From positions 1-64,000 of the forward strand of contig CAIXFN010000101.1 in assembly GCA_903918755.1 (NCBI GenBank): a DNA stretch of 64,000 nucleotides, written 5' to 3'. The notes under the pieces were generated by a model. The model was not told the origin of the DNA. It saw nothing but the letters and a program-made list of their open reading frames with translations, and ran no database searches. Source of the stretch: an uncultured Pedosphaera sp. (lineage in GTDB: Bacteria; Verrucomicrobiota; Verrucomicrobiia; Limisphaerales; Pedosphaeraceae). Positions 26,006 to 34,144 of this stretch are shown in pieces. Position numbers and translations under genes: made by a program. The stretch's first letter is position 1. Each line of letters starts with the position of its first letter.

Positions 26006-26470
26006 TCAACGATTCTCGCGGCCTTTTTTTAGTAGCTCCATAGTTCTTGAATCAAGTTTAGCCTCGAAGTACCGCTCCAGAACCTGGCCAAACTCTGGGG
26101 GCGGCTCCGGAACCAGTGAGAAGAGGGTCATGCTGGAACGGAGCTTCAGGTCATCCGGATAGCCGAAAATCTGGGCGGCCGATCTGTCCCGGACGGCGAG
26201 CAGCGCCCGGCAGCAATCCAGCAACCGCGGTCCGAGAACCGAGTGTTGCAAGTAGGCGCGGGCTGCCGCCAAATTTTGGAGGGCATAATGCCGGGCCGTG
26301 GAACTGCTCCCCAGGCCGTCGAGTTGGGGAAAGATATACCACATCCAGTGGGTTTCTTTCCTCCCGTTGCGCAGTTCCCTCAGAGCGTCGGGGAAGGAAT
26401 GCTCCTGGGCGGCGATAAACCGATCCGGATCAAATGGCTCGCGCGGATTGGCCGGTGGAGTTGGAGGCAT
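26006..26470 (-). CDS. DUF1810 family protein
   Basis: From the ATG at 26470 the protein has 154 aa; an in-frame GTG seven codons earlier is possible. The family signature is clear: 'DPDRFIAAQEHSFPDALRELRNGRKETHWMWYIFPQLDGLG', 'SSTARHYALQNLAAARAYL', 'VLGPRLLDC' and 'KLRSSMTLFSLV'. DUF1810 proteins are short cytosolic proteins of unknown function; some are reported or suggested to relate to ADP-ribose or nucleotide-like ligands, which I cannot judge here. It lies 41 nt downstream of a membrane-anchored L7/L12-like protein, so they are probably one unit. Confidence 0.92.
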   Translation of the reverse strand: MPPTPPANPREPFDPDRFIAAQEHSFPDALRELRNGRKETHWMWYIFPQLDGLGSSSTARHYALQNLAAARAYLQHSVLGPRLLDCCRALLAVRDRSAAQIFGYPDDLKLRSSMTLFSLVPEPPPEFGQVLERYFEAKLDSRTMELLKKGRENR

Positions 26471-26511
26471 CGGGGGATTTGGGCGCTGCACTTTCGACCG
26501 TGCCGTCAGCC

Positions 26512-26859
26512 TTACTGGCCGGACCGGGCAAACCGCTCGATCCGTTCCTTCGCTTCGGCGAGGCCGGTGCCGGGATGTTCCTCCCGGTAGCGCTTGATGG
26601 CGGCAATTTTCCGGGAAGGATCCCGGGCCATTGACTGCAGTTCGGGCGACAAATCGGAGTGGGGCGGCGGGGGCAGGACGATGCCCTGATGTTTGAGCAG
26701 CGCATCCAGTCGCTGGCGCAATTCATCCAACTGCCGTTGCACGTGCAGTAAATTTACCTCGGAGCGCGCCCCAAAAGCCGCGCCGCCGGCAAAGACAATC
26801 ACGATGCAGGCGATGATGGCGTAGTCTCCGAATTCCAGCACCGCCAATAGAGGTGTCAT
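26512..26859 (-). CDS. Membrane-anchored L7/L12 C-terminal-like protein
   Basis: This 115-aa protein has an N-terminal membrane helix (about residues 11-30), a coiled-coil (VQRQLDELRQRLDALLK) and a C-terminal segment 'DPSRKIAAIKRYREEHPGTGLAEAKERIERF'. The last part resembles the C-terminal domain of ribosomal protein L7/L12 (KIxVIKxxR...GLGLxEAKxxVE). Ribosomal use is unlikely given the membrane anchor; a protein-binding domain is inferred. It precedes DUF1810 on the same strand. Confidence 0.72.
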   Translation of the reverse strand: MTPLLAVLEFGDYAIIACIVIVFAGGAAFGARSEVNLLHVQRQLDELRQRLDALLKHQGIVLPPPPHSDLSPELQSMARDPSRKIAAIKRYREEHPGTGLAEAKERIERFARSGQ

Positions 26860-27055
26860 AATCTTTTCTGGGTTGGCCGACTAGTTATGGCCGGCTCACG
26901 GTCTGACCGCGATCATCAGGACCACGCGGTTAATTAACGTCCCCCTGACCAGTCCACCCAGGGCACCCAAGGGCCAACCACCCATGCTCCAACCTACCAA
27001 TACCCCAATCAGCAGAAAATGTAACCGCCTGGATGATGGGTAAACGTGTTCAAGA

Positions 27056-27089
27056 GTCGGTGCCCCGCGGTCACGCCCGGGGCACCGAC
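27056..27089 (-). terminator. 12-bp perfect hairpin after the ThuA gene
   Basis: GTCGGTGCCCCG (27056-27067) is the exact complement of CGGGGCACCGAC (27078-27089), with a 10-nt loop. It lies 17 nt past the ThuA stop on the minus strand. No T-run follows, so termination may be factor-assisted. The 26860-27106 spacer also holds a short open reading on the minus strand (26896 to about 27020) with a membrane-like 'VLVGWSMGGWPLGALGG' stretch, but without a start codon, which I do not call. Confidence 0.5.
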
Positions 27090-27106
27090 CCAACAGGCTG
27101 TCGCGA

Positions 27107-27928
27107 TTATTTCGCCGGGGCGGCCCATTGCACCGCATTGACAAAAATTCGCCGAACCTCCGGGCGATGATAATCATTGTAGGTTTCGTGCCCGGGGGTG
27201 AAATAGAAGACCTTGCCCTTGCCAATTGTCCAGCACATCCCCATGCGACCCGGTTCGGTCTTGCCGTCGGGGCGGGTGTACAGTCCGTCCAGCGGGACGG
27301 ATTCCGGTGTCGGCACGGCGAACGGTTCACCGTAGCGCTCGATTTGGGGCAGCTTGAAGCTGGTCACGCCCTTGCAGATGGGATGATTCGGCTCTTTGAC
27401 AATGATCATCGCCGAAGTGCCGTCGGCCACATATTCCCGCCAACTGCACGCGGTTCCCATGAGGCGTTTGTAGGGTTTGGCGAAATGGCAGGAGTGGGTG
27501 CCGATGAAGCCCATGCCGTCGGATTTGACCCGTTTCTCGATTTTGTCCACGAGGGAGTCTTTCACGTCGCCATGCCGCTTGTGCCCCCACCAGATCAGGA
27601 CATCGGTGCGGTTGAGCAATTCGTCGCTAATGCCCTGCTCCGGATCATTGAGACCCGCTTTCACGATTTCCCAGCCTTCCGCCTCCAGGGGTTTCAGGCC
27701 CTCGGCGATCGCCGAGTTGATGTCATTCGGATAAATTCCCTTGGAGCCCGGATCGATGTTGGCGGTGCCTTCCGACCAGACGACCACGGTCCGTTTGGCC
27801 GGAGCTGCCAGGAGGTTGAGGTCGAGGGCGACCGCGGCGGTCAGAGTGGCGCCGGCTTTGAGGGCGGCACGGCGGGAGAGGAGGGTTGGAGTCCGTTGGG
27901 ACGGACCAGAAAATGGATTGTTGGTCAT
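27107..27928 (-). CDS. Exported ThuA-like protein
   Basis: This 273-aa protein has a twin-arginine signal (LLSRRAALKAGATLTAAVALDLNLLAA). The body has ThuA-family landmarks: 'TVVVWSEGT', 'DVLIWWGHKRHG' and 'GMGFIGTHSCHFAKPYKRLMGTACSWREYV', then 'IVKEPNHPICKGV' and 'FYFTPGHETYNDYHRPEVRRIFVNAVQWA'. ThuA proteins belong to a glutamine-amidotransferase-like fold and are linked to trehalose or other sugar use, though most lack a demonstrated reaction. It is a free-standing relative of the ThuA domain fused in the 6431-10735 gene. It stands as a single gene. Confidence 0.88.
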   Translation of the reverse strand: MTNNPFSGPSQRTPTLLSRRAALKAGATLTAAVALDLNLLAAPAKRTVVVWSEGTANIDPGSKGIYPNDINSAIAEGLKPLEAEGWEIVKAGLNDPEQGISDELLNRTDVLIWWGHKRHGDVKDSLVDKIEKRVKSDGMGFIGTHSCHFAKPYKRLMGTACSWREYVADGTSAMIIVKEPNHPICKGVTSFKLPQIERYGEPFAVPTPESVPLDGLYTRPDGKTEPGRMGMCWTIGKGKVFYFTPGHETYNDYHRPEVRRIFVNAVQWAAPAK

Positions 27929-28259
27929 GGCTCGATAGTGCGTTTTGGCTCAGCGGGAGGCAAGTTTTTTGGTGTTCCAGCGGATCACAGTTTGGGGTTG
28001 TTCCTGGGGCGGCGCGAGGGACGCTTTGCCCCAGGCTGGCGAATGGTGGGCCATTAGACGACGGGAATTCGAAGTTTGTGGTCGGCAGCGGGCGGGAAAC
28101 CCGAACCAAATTCCCCCTTCGCTTGAAAGGTGAGGGGAGCCCGCAGGCCGCCATGCCCTCCGGAACGGGCAAGCGAAAGGCGGACGCTAAACCCGGAGTG
28201 TCAAAAGGGCCTCATTTGCCATTGCCCTGCCGCGGGGGATGGCTCCATAATTTGTGTCT
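27929..28259. other. 331-bp spacer between divergent ThuA and leuS genes
   Basis: No gene is evident. The main structure is a two-part hairpin at 28003-28035: CCTGGGGC pairs exactly with GCCCCAGG, with a small inner GCG/CGC pairing. It must contain promoters for both flanking genes, but I do not see a clear -35/-10 pair. No T-box leader (specifier loop plus UGGN motif) is recognisable upstream of leuS. Confidence 0.6.
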
Positions 28260-30953
28260 ATGGCAATTGGTCGCAGACAGTATCCGTTTGATTTGATTGA
28301 GCCGAAATGGCAGGCGGTTTGGGAACGGCAACAGACGTTTCGGGCGTGGAATCCGGGAGAAAATATCCCGGTGGGGCATCCTTTTGCCCAGCGGCATCCG
28401 GAACCGGGCCTGCCGCCCAAATATTACGTGCTGGACATGTTCCCGTACCCATCCGGTGCCGGCTTGCATGTGGGGCATCCCGAGGGTTACACCGCCACGG
28501 ATATCCTGGCCCGTTACCGTCGGGCCACGGGTTTTAACGTGCTGCATCCAATGGGGTGGGACGCCTTCGGCCTGCCAGCGGAGCAATACGCGATCAAGAC
28601 GGGACAGCACCCGCGCCAGACCACGGAAGCGAACATCGCCACTTTCAAGCGCCAGATCCAGGCGCTCGGGTTCAGCTATGACTGGAGCCGCGAAGTGGAC
28701 ACCACCGATCCGGAGTATTTCAAATGGTCCCAATGGATTTTCCTGCGGTTGTACCAGTCCTGGTTCAATCCGGCCACCAATCGGGCGGAATCGATCGAGA
28801 CGCTGGTTCTGCCGGCCGATTGCGTGACGGAAGAACAGCAACGGGCGTATCGGGATGCCCGGCGGCTGGCCTATGTGGCCAATGCCCCGGTGAATTGGTG
28901 CCCGGAACTGGGTACGGTGCTGTCGAATGAGGAAGTCATTGATGGCAAGAGCGAGGTGGGCGGCTTCCCGGTGGTGCGCAAACCGATGCAGCAGTGGATG
29001 TTGCGCATTACGGCTTATGCGGAGCGCCTGCTGAACGATTTGGACGGCATTGACTGGAGCCATTCGCTCAAGGAGATGCAGCGCAATTGGATCGGCCGCT
29101 CGGAAGGGGCGGAAGTGGAATTTCGCGTAGCGGGCGCCGATTTGGGGATCACGGTTTTCACCACGCGGCCGGACACCCTTTTCGGAGCGACCTACATGGT
29201 GTTGTCACCGGAGCACCGGTTCGTGGAGCAATTGACGACTCCGGCGCAACAGGCGGCGGTGCGGGAATATCAGCGGCATGCCGCGGGCAAAAGCGATTTG
29301 GAACGAACAGAATTGGCGAAAGATAAAACCGGGGTTTTCACCGGCGCCAGCGCGGTTAATCCCGTCAATGGGGAACTGATCCCGATCTGGATCGCGGATT
29401 ACGTCCTGGCTACTTATGGCACCGGGGCGATCATGGCCGTGCCGGCGCATGACGAGCGGGACTTGGAATTTGCCCGGAAATTTAACCTACCGATCCGGTT
29501 GGTGGTGCAAGCGCCGGGCGGGGGGGATGCGACCGGATTTGTGGGTGACGGCGTGAGTGTAAACTCCGGATTTCTCGATGGATTGACCACGCCGGAGGCG
29601 AAGAAAGCCATTACGGCCTGGCTCCAGGAAAAGGGCGTGGGCCGCCGGACCATCAATTACAAATTGCGCGACTGGCTGTTTAGCCGGCAGCGGTATTGGG
29701 GCGAGCCGTTCCCGATCGTGTGGAAGCGGGATGCCACCGGGGCATTGTATCACGAGGCGTTGCCGGACTCGGCGCTGCCCGTGTTACCACCCAAACTGGA
29801 CGATTACAAACCCACTCCGGACGGGCAACCGCCCCTGGCGCGGGCCAGGGATTGGGTGGCCGTGAGCGAGGGCGTGACCCGGGAGACGAACACCATGCCG
29901 CAATGGGCGGGCAGTTGCTGGTATTATTTGCGCTACCAGGATGCGCGGAATCCCGCGGCCATGGTGGATCCCGCGGCGGAGCAATACTGGATGGGCACGG
30001 GAGTGGCCGGAGCCACGCCCGGGGTGGATTTGTATGTGGGCGGCGCGGAGCATGCGGTGCTGCATCTGCTTTATGCGCGGTTCTGGCACAAGGTGTTGTT
30101 TGACTTGGGCCACGTGTCCACCTGCGAGCCGTTTTACAAACTCGTCAATCAAGGACTGATCCTCGGGGAAGACGGGCAAAAGATGTCGAAGTCCCGCGGC
30201 AACGTGGTCAACCCGGACGTGGTTTTGGATGCCTATGGGGCGGACGCATTCCGCCTGTATGAAATGTTCATGGGGCCGTTGGAAATGGTGAAACCTTGGA
30301 ACACCCAGGGAGTGGAAGGGGTGTATCGTTTTCTGGGCCGCGCCTGGCGGTTGTTCGTCGATGAAGACAGCGAAACCGCGTTTGAACAAGGCCTGACGAC
30401 GGGGACCGCCAGCGGGGCGGAACTGCTCGAGCAAGTCCGCCTGAGCGCGGCCATTCAGGATGTTCCCGGCACGCCGGAGCAATTGAAGACCTTGCACGCC
30501 TGCATCAAAAAGGTGACCGAAGATCTGGACGGCATGCGGTTCAACACGGCAATTTCGGCGCTGATGGTGTTTGTGAATGAGGCCATCAGCTGGGAGGTCA
30601 AGCCGCGGGGAATTCTGCGGGATTTTCTCACGTTGTTGCAGCCGTTCTCCCCGCATCTGGCAGAGGAGCTCTTCAGCAAACTCGCGGCGGGGGATCCCGG
30701 GTCGCCGGCGACACTGGCATATGTGCCGTGGCCCAAGTATGACGCCGCCCGGCTGGTGGAAACCACAGTGGAAATCGCGGTGCAGGTGAATGGCAAATTG
30801 CGCGATCGCCTGGTGGTGCCGGTGGACCTGCCGGCCGCGGAACTGGAAGCAGCCGCGTTGGCGAGCGACAAAGTAAAACCCTTCATTGAGGGGAAGACGA
30901 TCAAGAAGATCATCGTGGTGCCGAAGAAGCTGGTGAACATTGCGGTGGCTTGA
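28260..30953 (+). CDS. leuS: Leucyl-tRNA synthetase
   Basis: The ATG at 28260 follows an in-frame GTG by two codons; either gives about 897 aa, close to the normal bacterial size. It charges tRNA-Leu. The class I signatures are present: HVGH (70-73, in '[16 protein letters not shown]') and KMSKS (641-645, in '[12 protein letters not shown]'). The CP1 editing domain shows '[19 protein letters not shown]' and '[13 protein letters not shown]'. The C-terminal end is typical for LeuRS ('[14 protein letters not shown]'). It is the first gene of a five-gene plus-strand operon. Confidence 0.98.
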   Translation: MAIGRRQYPFDLIEPKWQAVWERQQTFRAWNPGENIPVGHPFAQRHPEPGLPPKYYVLDMFPYPSGAGLHVGHPEGYTATDILARYRRATGFNVLHPMGWDAFGLPAEQYAIKTGQHPRQTTEANIATFKRQIQALGFSYDWSREVDTTDPEYFKWSQWIFLRLYQSWFNPATNRAESIETLVLPADCVTEEQQRAYRDARRLAYVANAPVNWCPELGTVLSNEEVIDGKSEVGGFPVVRKPMQQWMLRITAYAERLLNDLDGIDWSHSLKEMQRNWIGRSEGAEVEFRVAGADLGITVFTTRPDTLFGATYMVLSPEHRFVEQLTTPAQQAAVREYQRHAAGKSDLERTELAKDKTGVFTGASAVNPVNGELIPIWIADYVLATYGTGAIMAVPAHDERDLEFARKFNLPIRLVVQAPGGGDATGFVGDGVSVNSGFLDGLTTPEAKKAITAWLQEKGVGRRTINYKLRDWLFSRQRYWGEPFPIVWKRDATGALYHEALPDSALPVLPPKLDDYKPTPDGQPPLARARDWVAVSEGVTRETNTMPQWAGSCWYYLRYQDARNPAAMVDPAAEQYWMGTGVAGATPGVDLYVGGAEHAVLHLLYARFWHKVLFDLGHVSTCEPFYKLVNQGLILGEDGQKMSKSRGNVVNPDVVLDAYGADAFRLYEMFMGPLEMVKPWNTQGVEGVYRFLGRAWRLFVDEDSETAFEQGLTTGTASGAELLEQVRLSAAIQDVPGTPEQLKTLHACIKKVTEDLDGMRFNTAISALMVFVNEAISWEVKPRGILRDFLTLLQPFSPHLAEELFSKLAAGDPGSPATLAYVPWPKYDAARLVETTVEIAVQVNGKLRDRLVVPVDLPAAELEAAALASDKVKPFIEGKTIKKIIVVPKKLVNIAVA

Positions 30954-30975
30954 GATTCCGATTAAGCTGGGGACA

Positions 30976-31110
30976 ATGCTTCATCTGACGCGACAGGAAC
31001 AGATGGTATTGTGCGTGGTGCTGGGATTACTGCTGACCGGCTGGGCGGTCAGGAACTACCGACTCGCGCATCCCCCGCCGGCGGCGGGTGAAGCCGTGAC
31101 GCGACCATAA
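30976..31110 (+). CDS. 44-aa single-pass membrane protein
   Basis: The frame begins MLHLTRQEQMVLCVVLGLLL and ends ...EAVTRP: a short polar start, one membrane helix (about residues 10-26) and a Pro/Ala-rich tail. A GGGGACA purine stretch lies just before the ATG, and the gene fits exactly between leuS (22 nt) and the next gene (1 nt). The start resembles the N-terminus of ComEA-type proteins that follow leuS in related genomes, as far as I recall, but the DNA-binding helix-hairpin-helix domain is absent. Function unknown. Confidence 0.65.
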   Translation: MLHLTRQEQMVLCVVLGLLLTGWAVRNYRLAHPPPAAGEAVTRP

Positions 31111-31111
31111 C

Positions 31112-31540
31112 ATGCAAGCCATACTATTCGAAGACGCGCTGGATCAGATCGTGGCGGTGGACCCGCGGTATCCGCGGGATGGCTACCTGTTTTTGCGCGA
31201 TGCGCTGGACCACACGCAGCGGACCCTCGGCCGGGAGTCCAAGGGCGCCCCGCGGCATGTCACGGGGCAGGAGTTGCTGGCCGGCATCCGGGAATGCGCA
31301 CTGGAACGGTTCGGTCCGATGGCCATCACGGTGTTCGAGGAGTGGGGCATCCGGAGTTGCGAAGATTTTGGCGAGATGGTTTTTATACTTGTGAAACACG
31401 AATTATTGGGGAAAACGGAGCGGGATTCCCGCGCGGATTTTGAGGGCGGTTATGCGTTTGAGGACGCCTTCCGGCGGCCTTTCGTGCCGCAAAACAAACC
31501 GGGCGCCCAGCCGCCCGCGACGAAGGTAACCAGCCTGTGA
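31112..31540 (+). CDS. Verrucomicrobia/Planctomycetes-restricted protein (Minf_1886 type)
   Basis: This 142-aa cytosolic protein shows the motifs I associate with this PVC-restricted family: 'RYPRDGYLFLRDALDHTQ', 'RHVTGQELLAGIRECALERFGPMAITVFEEWGIRSCEDFGEMVF' and 'LGKTERDSRADFEGGY.FEDAFRRPF'. The family has no known function. Its ATG follows the small membrane gene by 1 nt, and its stop overlaps the GTG of the M16 protease as GTGA, so all three are coupled. Confidence 0.88.
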   Translation: MQAILFEDALDQIVAVDPRYPRDGYLFLRDALDHTQRTLGRESKGAPRHVTGQELLAGIRECALERFGPMAITVFEEWGIRSCEDFGEMVFILVKHELLGKTERDSRADFEGGYAFEDAFRRPFVPQNKPGAQPPATKVTSL

Positions 31541-34110
31541 ACAGCTTCCAACCGGCCCGGGGCCACGAAATGGGAAAAAGTGAATTGCCGGCGATCCCGG
31601 CGGGCGTGCAGGTGACAACCCTGGACAACGGGTTGACGATCATCGTGCGCGAGGATCACAGCGCGCCGGTGGTTTCGGCGCAGGCGTGGAGCATGACCGG
31701 CAGCATCCATGAGGGCAAATGGCTGGGGGGGGGGATGTCCCACGTGCTCGAACACATGCTGTTCAAGGGCACCAGCACGCGCGGGTCCGGGCGGATCGAC
31801 CAGGAAGTGCAGGCGGCGGGCGGGTACATGAACGCGTACACCTCGTTCGACCGCACGGTGTATCACATCGACGTGCCGAATACCGGCGCGCGGGTGGCCA
31901 TCGACATCTTGTGTGACATCATGCAGCACGCGACCTTGCCCGCCGATGAAATGGCCAAGGAGAAGCAGGTCATCCTGCGCGAGATGGACATGAACCAGGA
32001 TGATCCGGGGCGGCGTTCGAGTCGCCGGTTGTTCGAAACCGCCTACACCCGGAGCCCCTACCGCATGACGGTGATCGGGTACCCGGATATCTACAACGAA
32101 TTGCAGGCCCAAGACATCATGACGTATTACCGGGAACGGTATGCGCCGAACAATGTCTTTTACGTGGTGGTGGGTGATGTGAAGACAGACGAGGTGGTGG
32201 CGCAAATCAAGACGGCCTACGCCGCCTCCAAAGCGCGGGCCATTCCGCCGATGGTGCTGCCCGAAGAGCCCCGGCAAACGGGGTCGCGCGAGATGGTGGA
32301 AGAGGCGCCCATCGAAATGGGGCATCTGCACGTGAGCTGGCATATTCCCGAGTTGCGGCATGCGGACGTGCCGATGCTGGACGTGCTGGCGGTGGTGCTG
32401 GGGCATGGTCGCAGTTCTCGCCTGTATCAGCGCGTGCGCGAGGGATTGGGAGTGGCGCATTCCGCGGACGCGTGGACCTACAATCCCGGCAGCACCGGTT
32501 TGTTCGGCCTGAGCGCGCTCATGGATGCGGACAAATTCACGGCGACCCGGGACGCCCTGTACGTCGAAATTGAGAAGCTCAAGACCGAGCCCATCACCGA
32601 GGCCGAAGTCAAAAAGGCCGTGAAGCAGTTCATCTCGGCGACGTTGGCGACCCGCAAGACCATGCAGGGTCAGGCGGCGGACCTCGGCGGCAACTGGCTC
32701 GCGGCCAATGACCTGAATTTTTCCGAGCGCTACCTCGACACCGTCAAACGCGTGACGCCCGCCGATTTGCAACGGGTGGCGCGGACCTACCTGACGACGG
32801 ACAATCGCACACTCTATGCGTTGCTGCCCGAAGGCACCGCCCCGCGGTCGTCGTCCAGCACGGAAACGAACAGCGAACACGCGGTGCGGAAATTTGACTT
32901 CCCCAACGGCCTGCGCCTGCTGGTGAAGGAAGACCATCGGCTGCCCTTTGTGGAAATCCGGGCATCGTTCAAAGGCGGCGTTTTGTTGGAAACCGCCGCG
33001 AACAACGGCCTGACCCAACTCACCGGCAAGATGCTGCTGAAGGGCACGTTGACCCGGTCCGCGGAAGAAATCGCGCGGGAGATCGAGTCGGTGGGCGGGA
33101 GTATCGATGCGTTTGGCGGCAACAATTCCTTTGGCGTGAGCGCGGAGGTATTGAGCAGTGATTTTGCGACCGGCCTGGGATTGGTGGGGGATGTGTTGTT
33201 GCAACCGTCCTTTCCCGCGGCCGCGCTGGAGCGCGAACGGGAAATTCAACTGGCCAGCCTCAAGGCGCAGCGGGACCAATTGCTGCGGTGCGCGAGCCTC
33301 GCCATGCGGCGCGCGCTCTTTGGCAACGGTGGCTACGGACTCGACACGCTTGGCACCGAGACCAGCGTGGCGGCCTTGCAGGTGGCGGATTTGCAGGAAT
33401 TTCACCAACGCTTGGCGGTGCCCAATAATTGTGTACTCGCGATCTACGGCGATGTGCAGGCGGAAGCCGTGCGGGCGGCCGTGGAAGCGACCTTGGGCGC
33501 GTGGGCCGCGGGCGCCGCTGTGCCGGCCCCGGCGGTGCCGCCGCCGGCTCCTCCGGGAGTGTTGCGTGAGCGCGAGACCCGGGACAAAAAGCAGGCGGTC
33601 TTGATCGTCGGGTTCCGGGGCACCACCGTGTTTGATCCGGACCGGTATGCACTGGAATTGCTGCAGGAAGCCTGCAGCGACCTGGGATCCCGGCTGTTCC
33701 TGCGCATTCGCGACAACTTGGGTCTGGCGTATTACGTGGGCGCGCAGAATTTCCTCGGACTCGTGCCGGGCTATTTCGCCTTCTACGTGGGCACGGCGCC
33801 GGACAAAGTGGAACAGGTGGAGACCGAACTGCTGCGCGAGGCCGAGTTGCTGCGCGCGGAAGGATTGAGCGAGGAAGAATTGCAGCGCTCGAAGGCCAAG
33901 GTCATCGGCCAGAAAAAGATCGCCCAGCAGGACCTTGGCGGGCTGGCGCTGACGGCCTCGCTCGATGAATTGTTCGGGTTGGGTTACCGGTATGGCGACC
34001 AGGATGACGTGCGCTATGAGGCCGTGACCCGGGAGCAAATCCAGGCGGTGGCCCGCAAATATTTGACGCCGGACGCGCTGGTGATTTCCAGCGTGGTGCC
34101 GGAGGAATAA
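31537..34110 (+). CDS. M16-family zinc metalloprotease, two repeats in one chain
   Basis: The GTG start overlaps the upstream stop by 4 nt and gives 857 aa. Residues 25-430 form an active M16 repeat with the inverted zinc motif HVLEH (69-73) in 'MSHVLEHMLFKGT'. The second repeat (about 445-850) keeps the fold ('FDFPNGLRLLVKEDHRLPFVEIRASFKGGVL') but has 'NNGLTQLTGKMLLKGT' where the metal motif should be. So this is a one-chain version of the PqqL/YmxG-type enzyme with one catalytic and one inactive half. No signal peptide is seen; the site of action is probably the cytoplasm. Substrate unknown. Confidence 0.93.
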   Translation: MNSFQPARGHEMGKSELPAIPAGVQVTTLDNGLTIIVREDHSAPVVSAQAWSMTGSIHEGKWLGGGMSHVLEHMLFKGTSTRGSGRIDQEVQAAGGYMNAYTSFDRTVYHIDVPNTGARVAIDILCDIMQHATLPADEMAKEKQVILREMDMNQDDPGRRSSRRLFETAYTRSPYRMTVIGYPDIYNELQAQDIMTYYRERYAPNNVFYVVVGDVKTDEVVAQIKTAYAASKARAIPPMVLPEEPRQTGSREMVEEAPIEMGHLHVSWHIPELRHADVPMLDVLAVVLGHGRSSRLYQRVREGLGVAHSADAWTYNPGSTGLFGLSALMDADKFTATRDALYVEIEKLKTEPITEAEVKKAVKQFISATLATRKTMQGQAADLGGNWLAANDLNFSERYLDTVKRVTPADLQRVARTYLTTDNRTLYALLPEGTAPRSSSSTETNSEHAVRKFDFPNGLRLLVKEDHRLPFVEIRASFKGGVLLETAANNGLTQLTGKMLLKGTLTRSAEEIAREIESVGGSIDAFGGNNSFGVSAEVLSSDFATGLGLVGDVLLQPSFPAAALEREREIQLASLKAQRDQLLRCASLAMRRALFGNGGYGLDTLGTETSVAALQVADLQEFHQRLAVPNNCVLAIYGDVQAEAVRAAVEATLGAWAAGAAVPAPAVPPPAPPGVLRERETRDKKQAVLIVGFRGTTVFDPDRYALELLQEACSDLGSRLFLRIRDNLGLAYYVGAQNFLGLVPGYFAFYVGTAPDKVEQVETELLREAELLRAEGLSEEELQRSKAKVIGQKKIAQQDLGGLALTASLDELFGLGYRYGDQDDVRYEAVTREQIQAVARKYLTPDALVISSVVPEE

Positions 34111-34144
34111 ACGATCCGTCCGCCGCCGCCCAGCGTTGCCCGCG

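Noticed and set aside
26896-27330. 144-codon minus-strand frame with a membrane-like end
   Set aside because: Most of it lies over the ThuA gene in the wrong frame. The hydrophobic end outside ThuA (26896 to about 27020) has no start codon, so I mention it only as a possible remnant.
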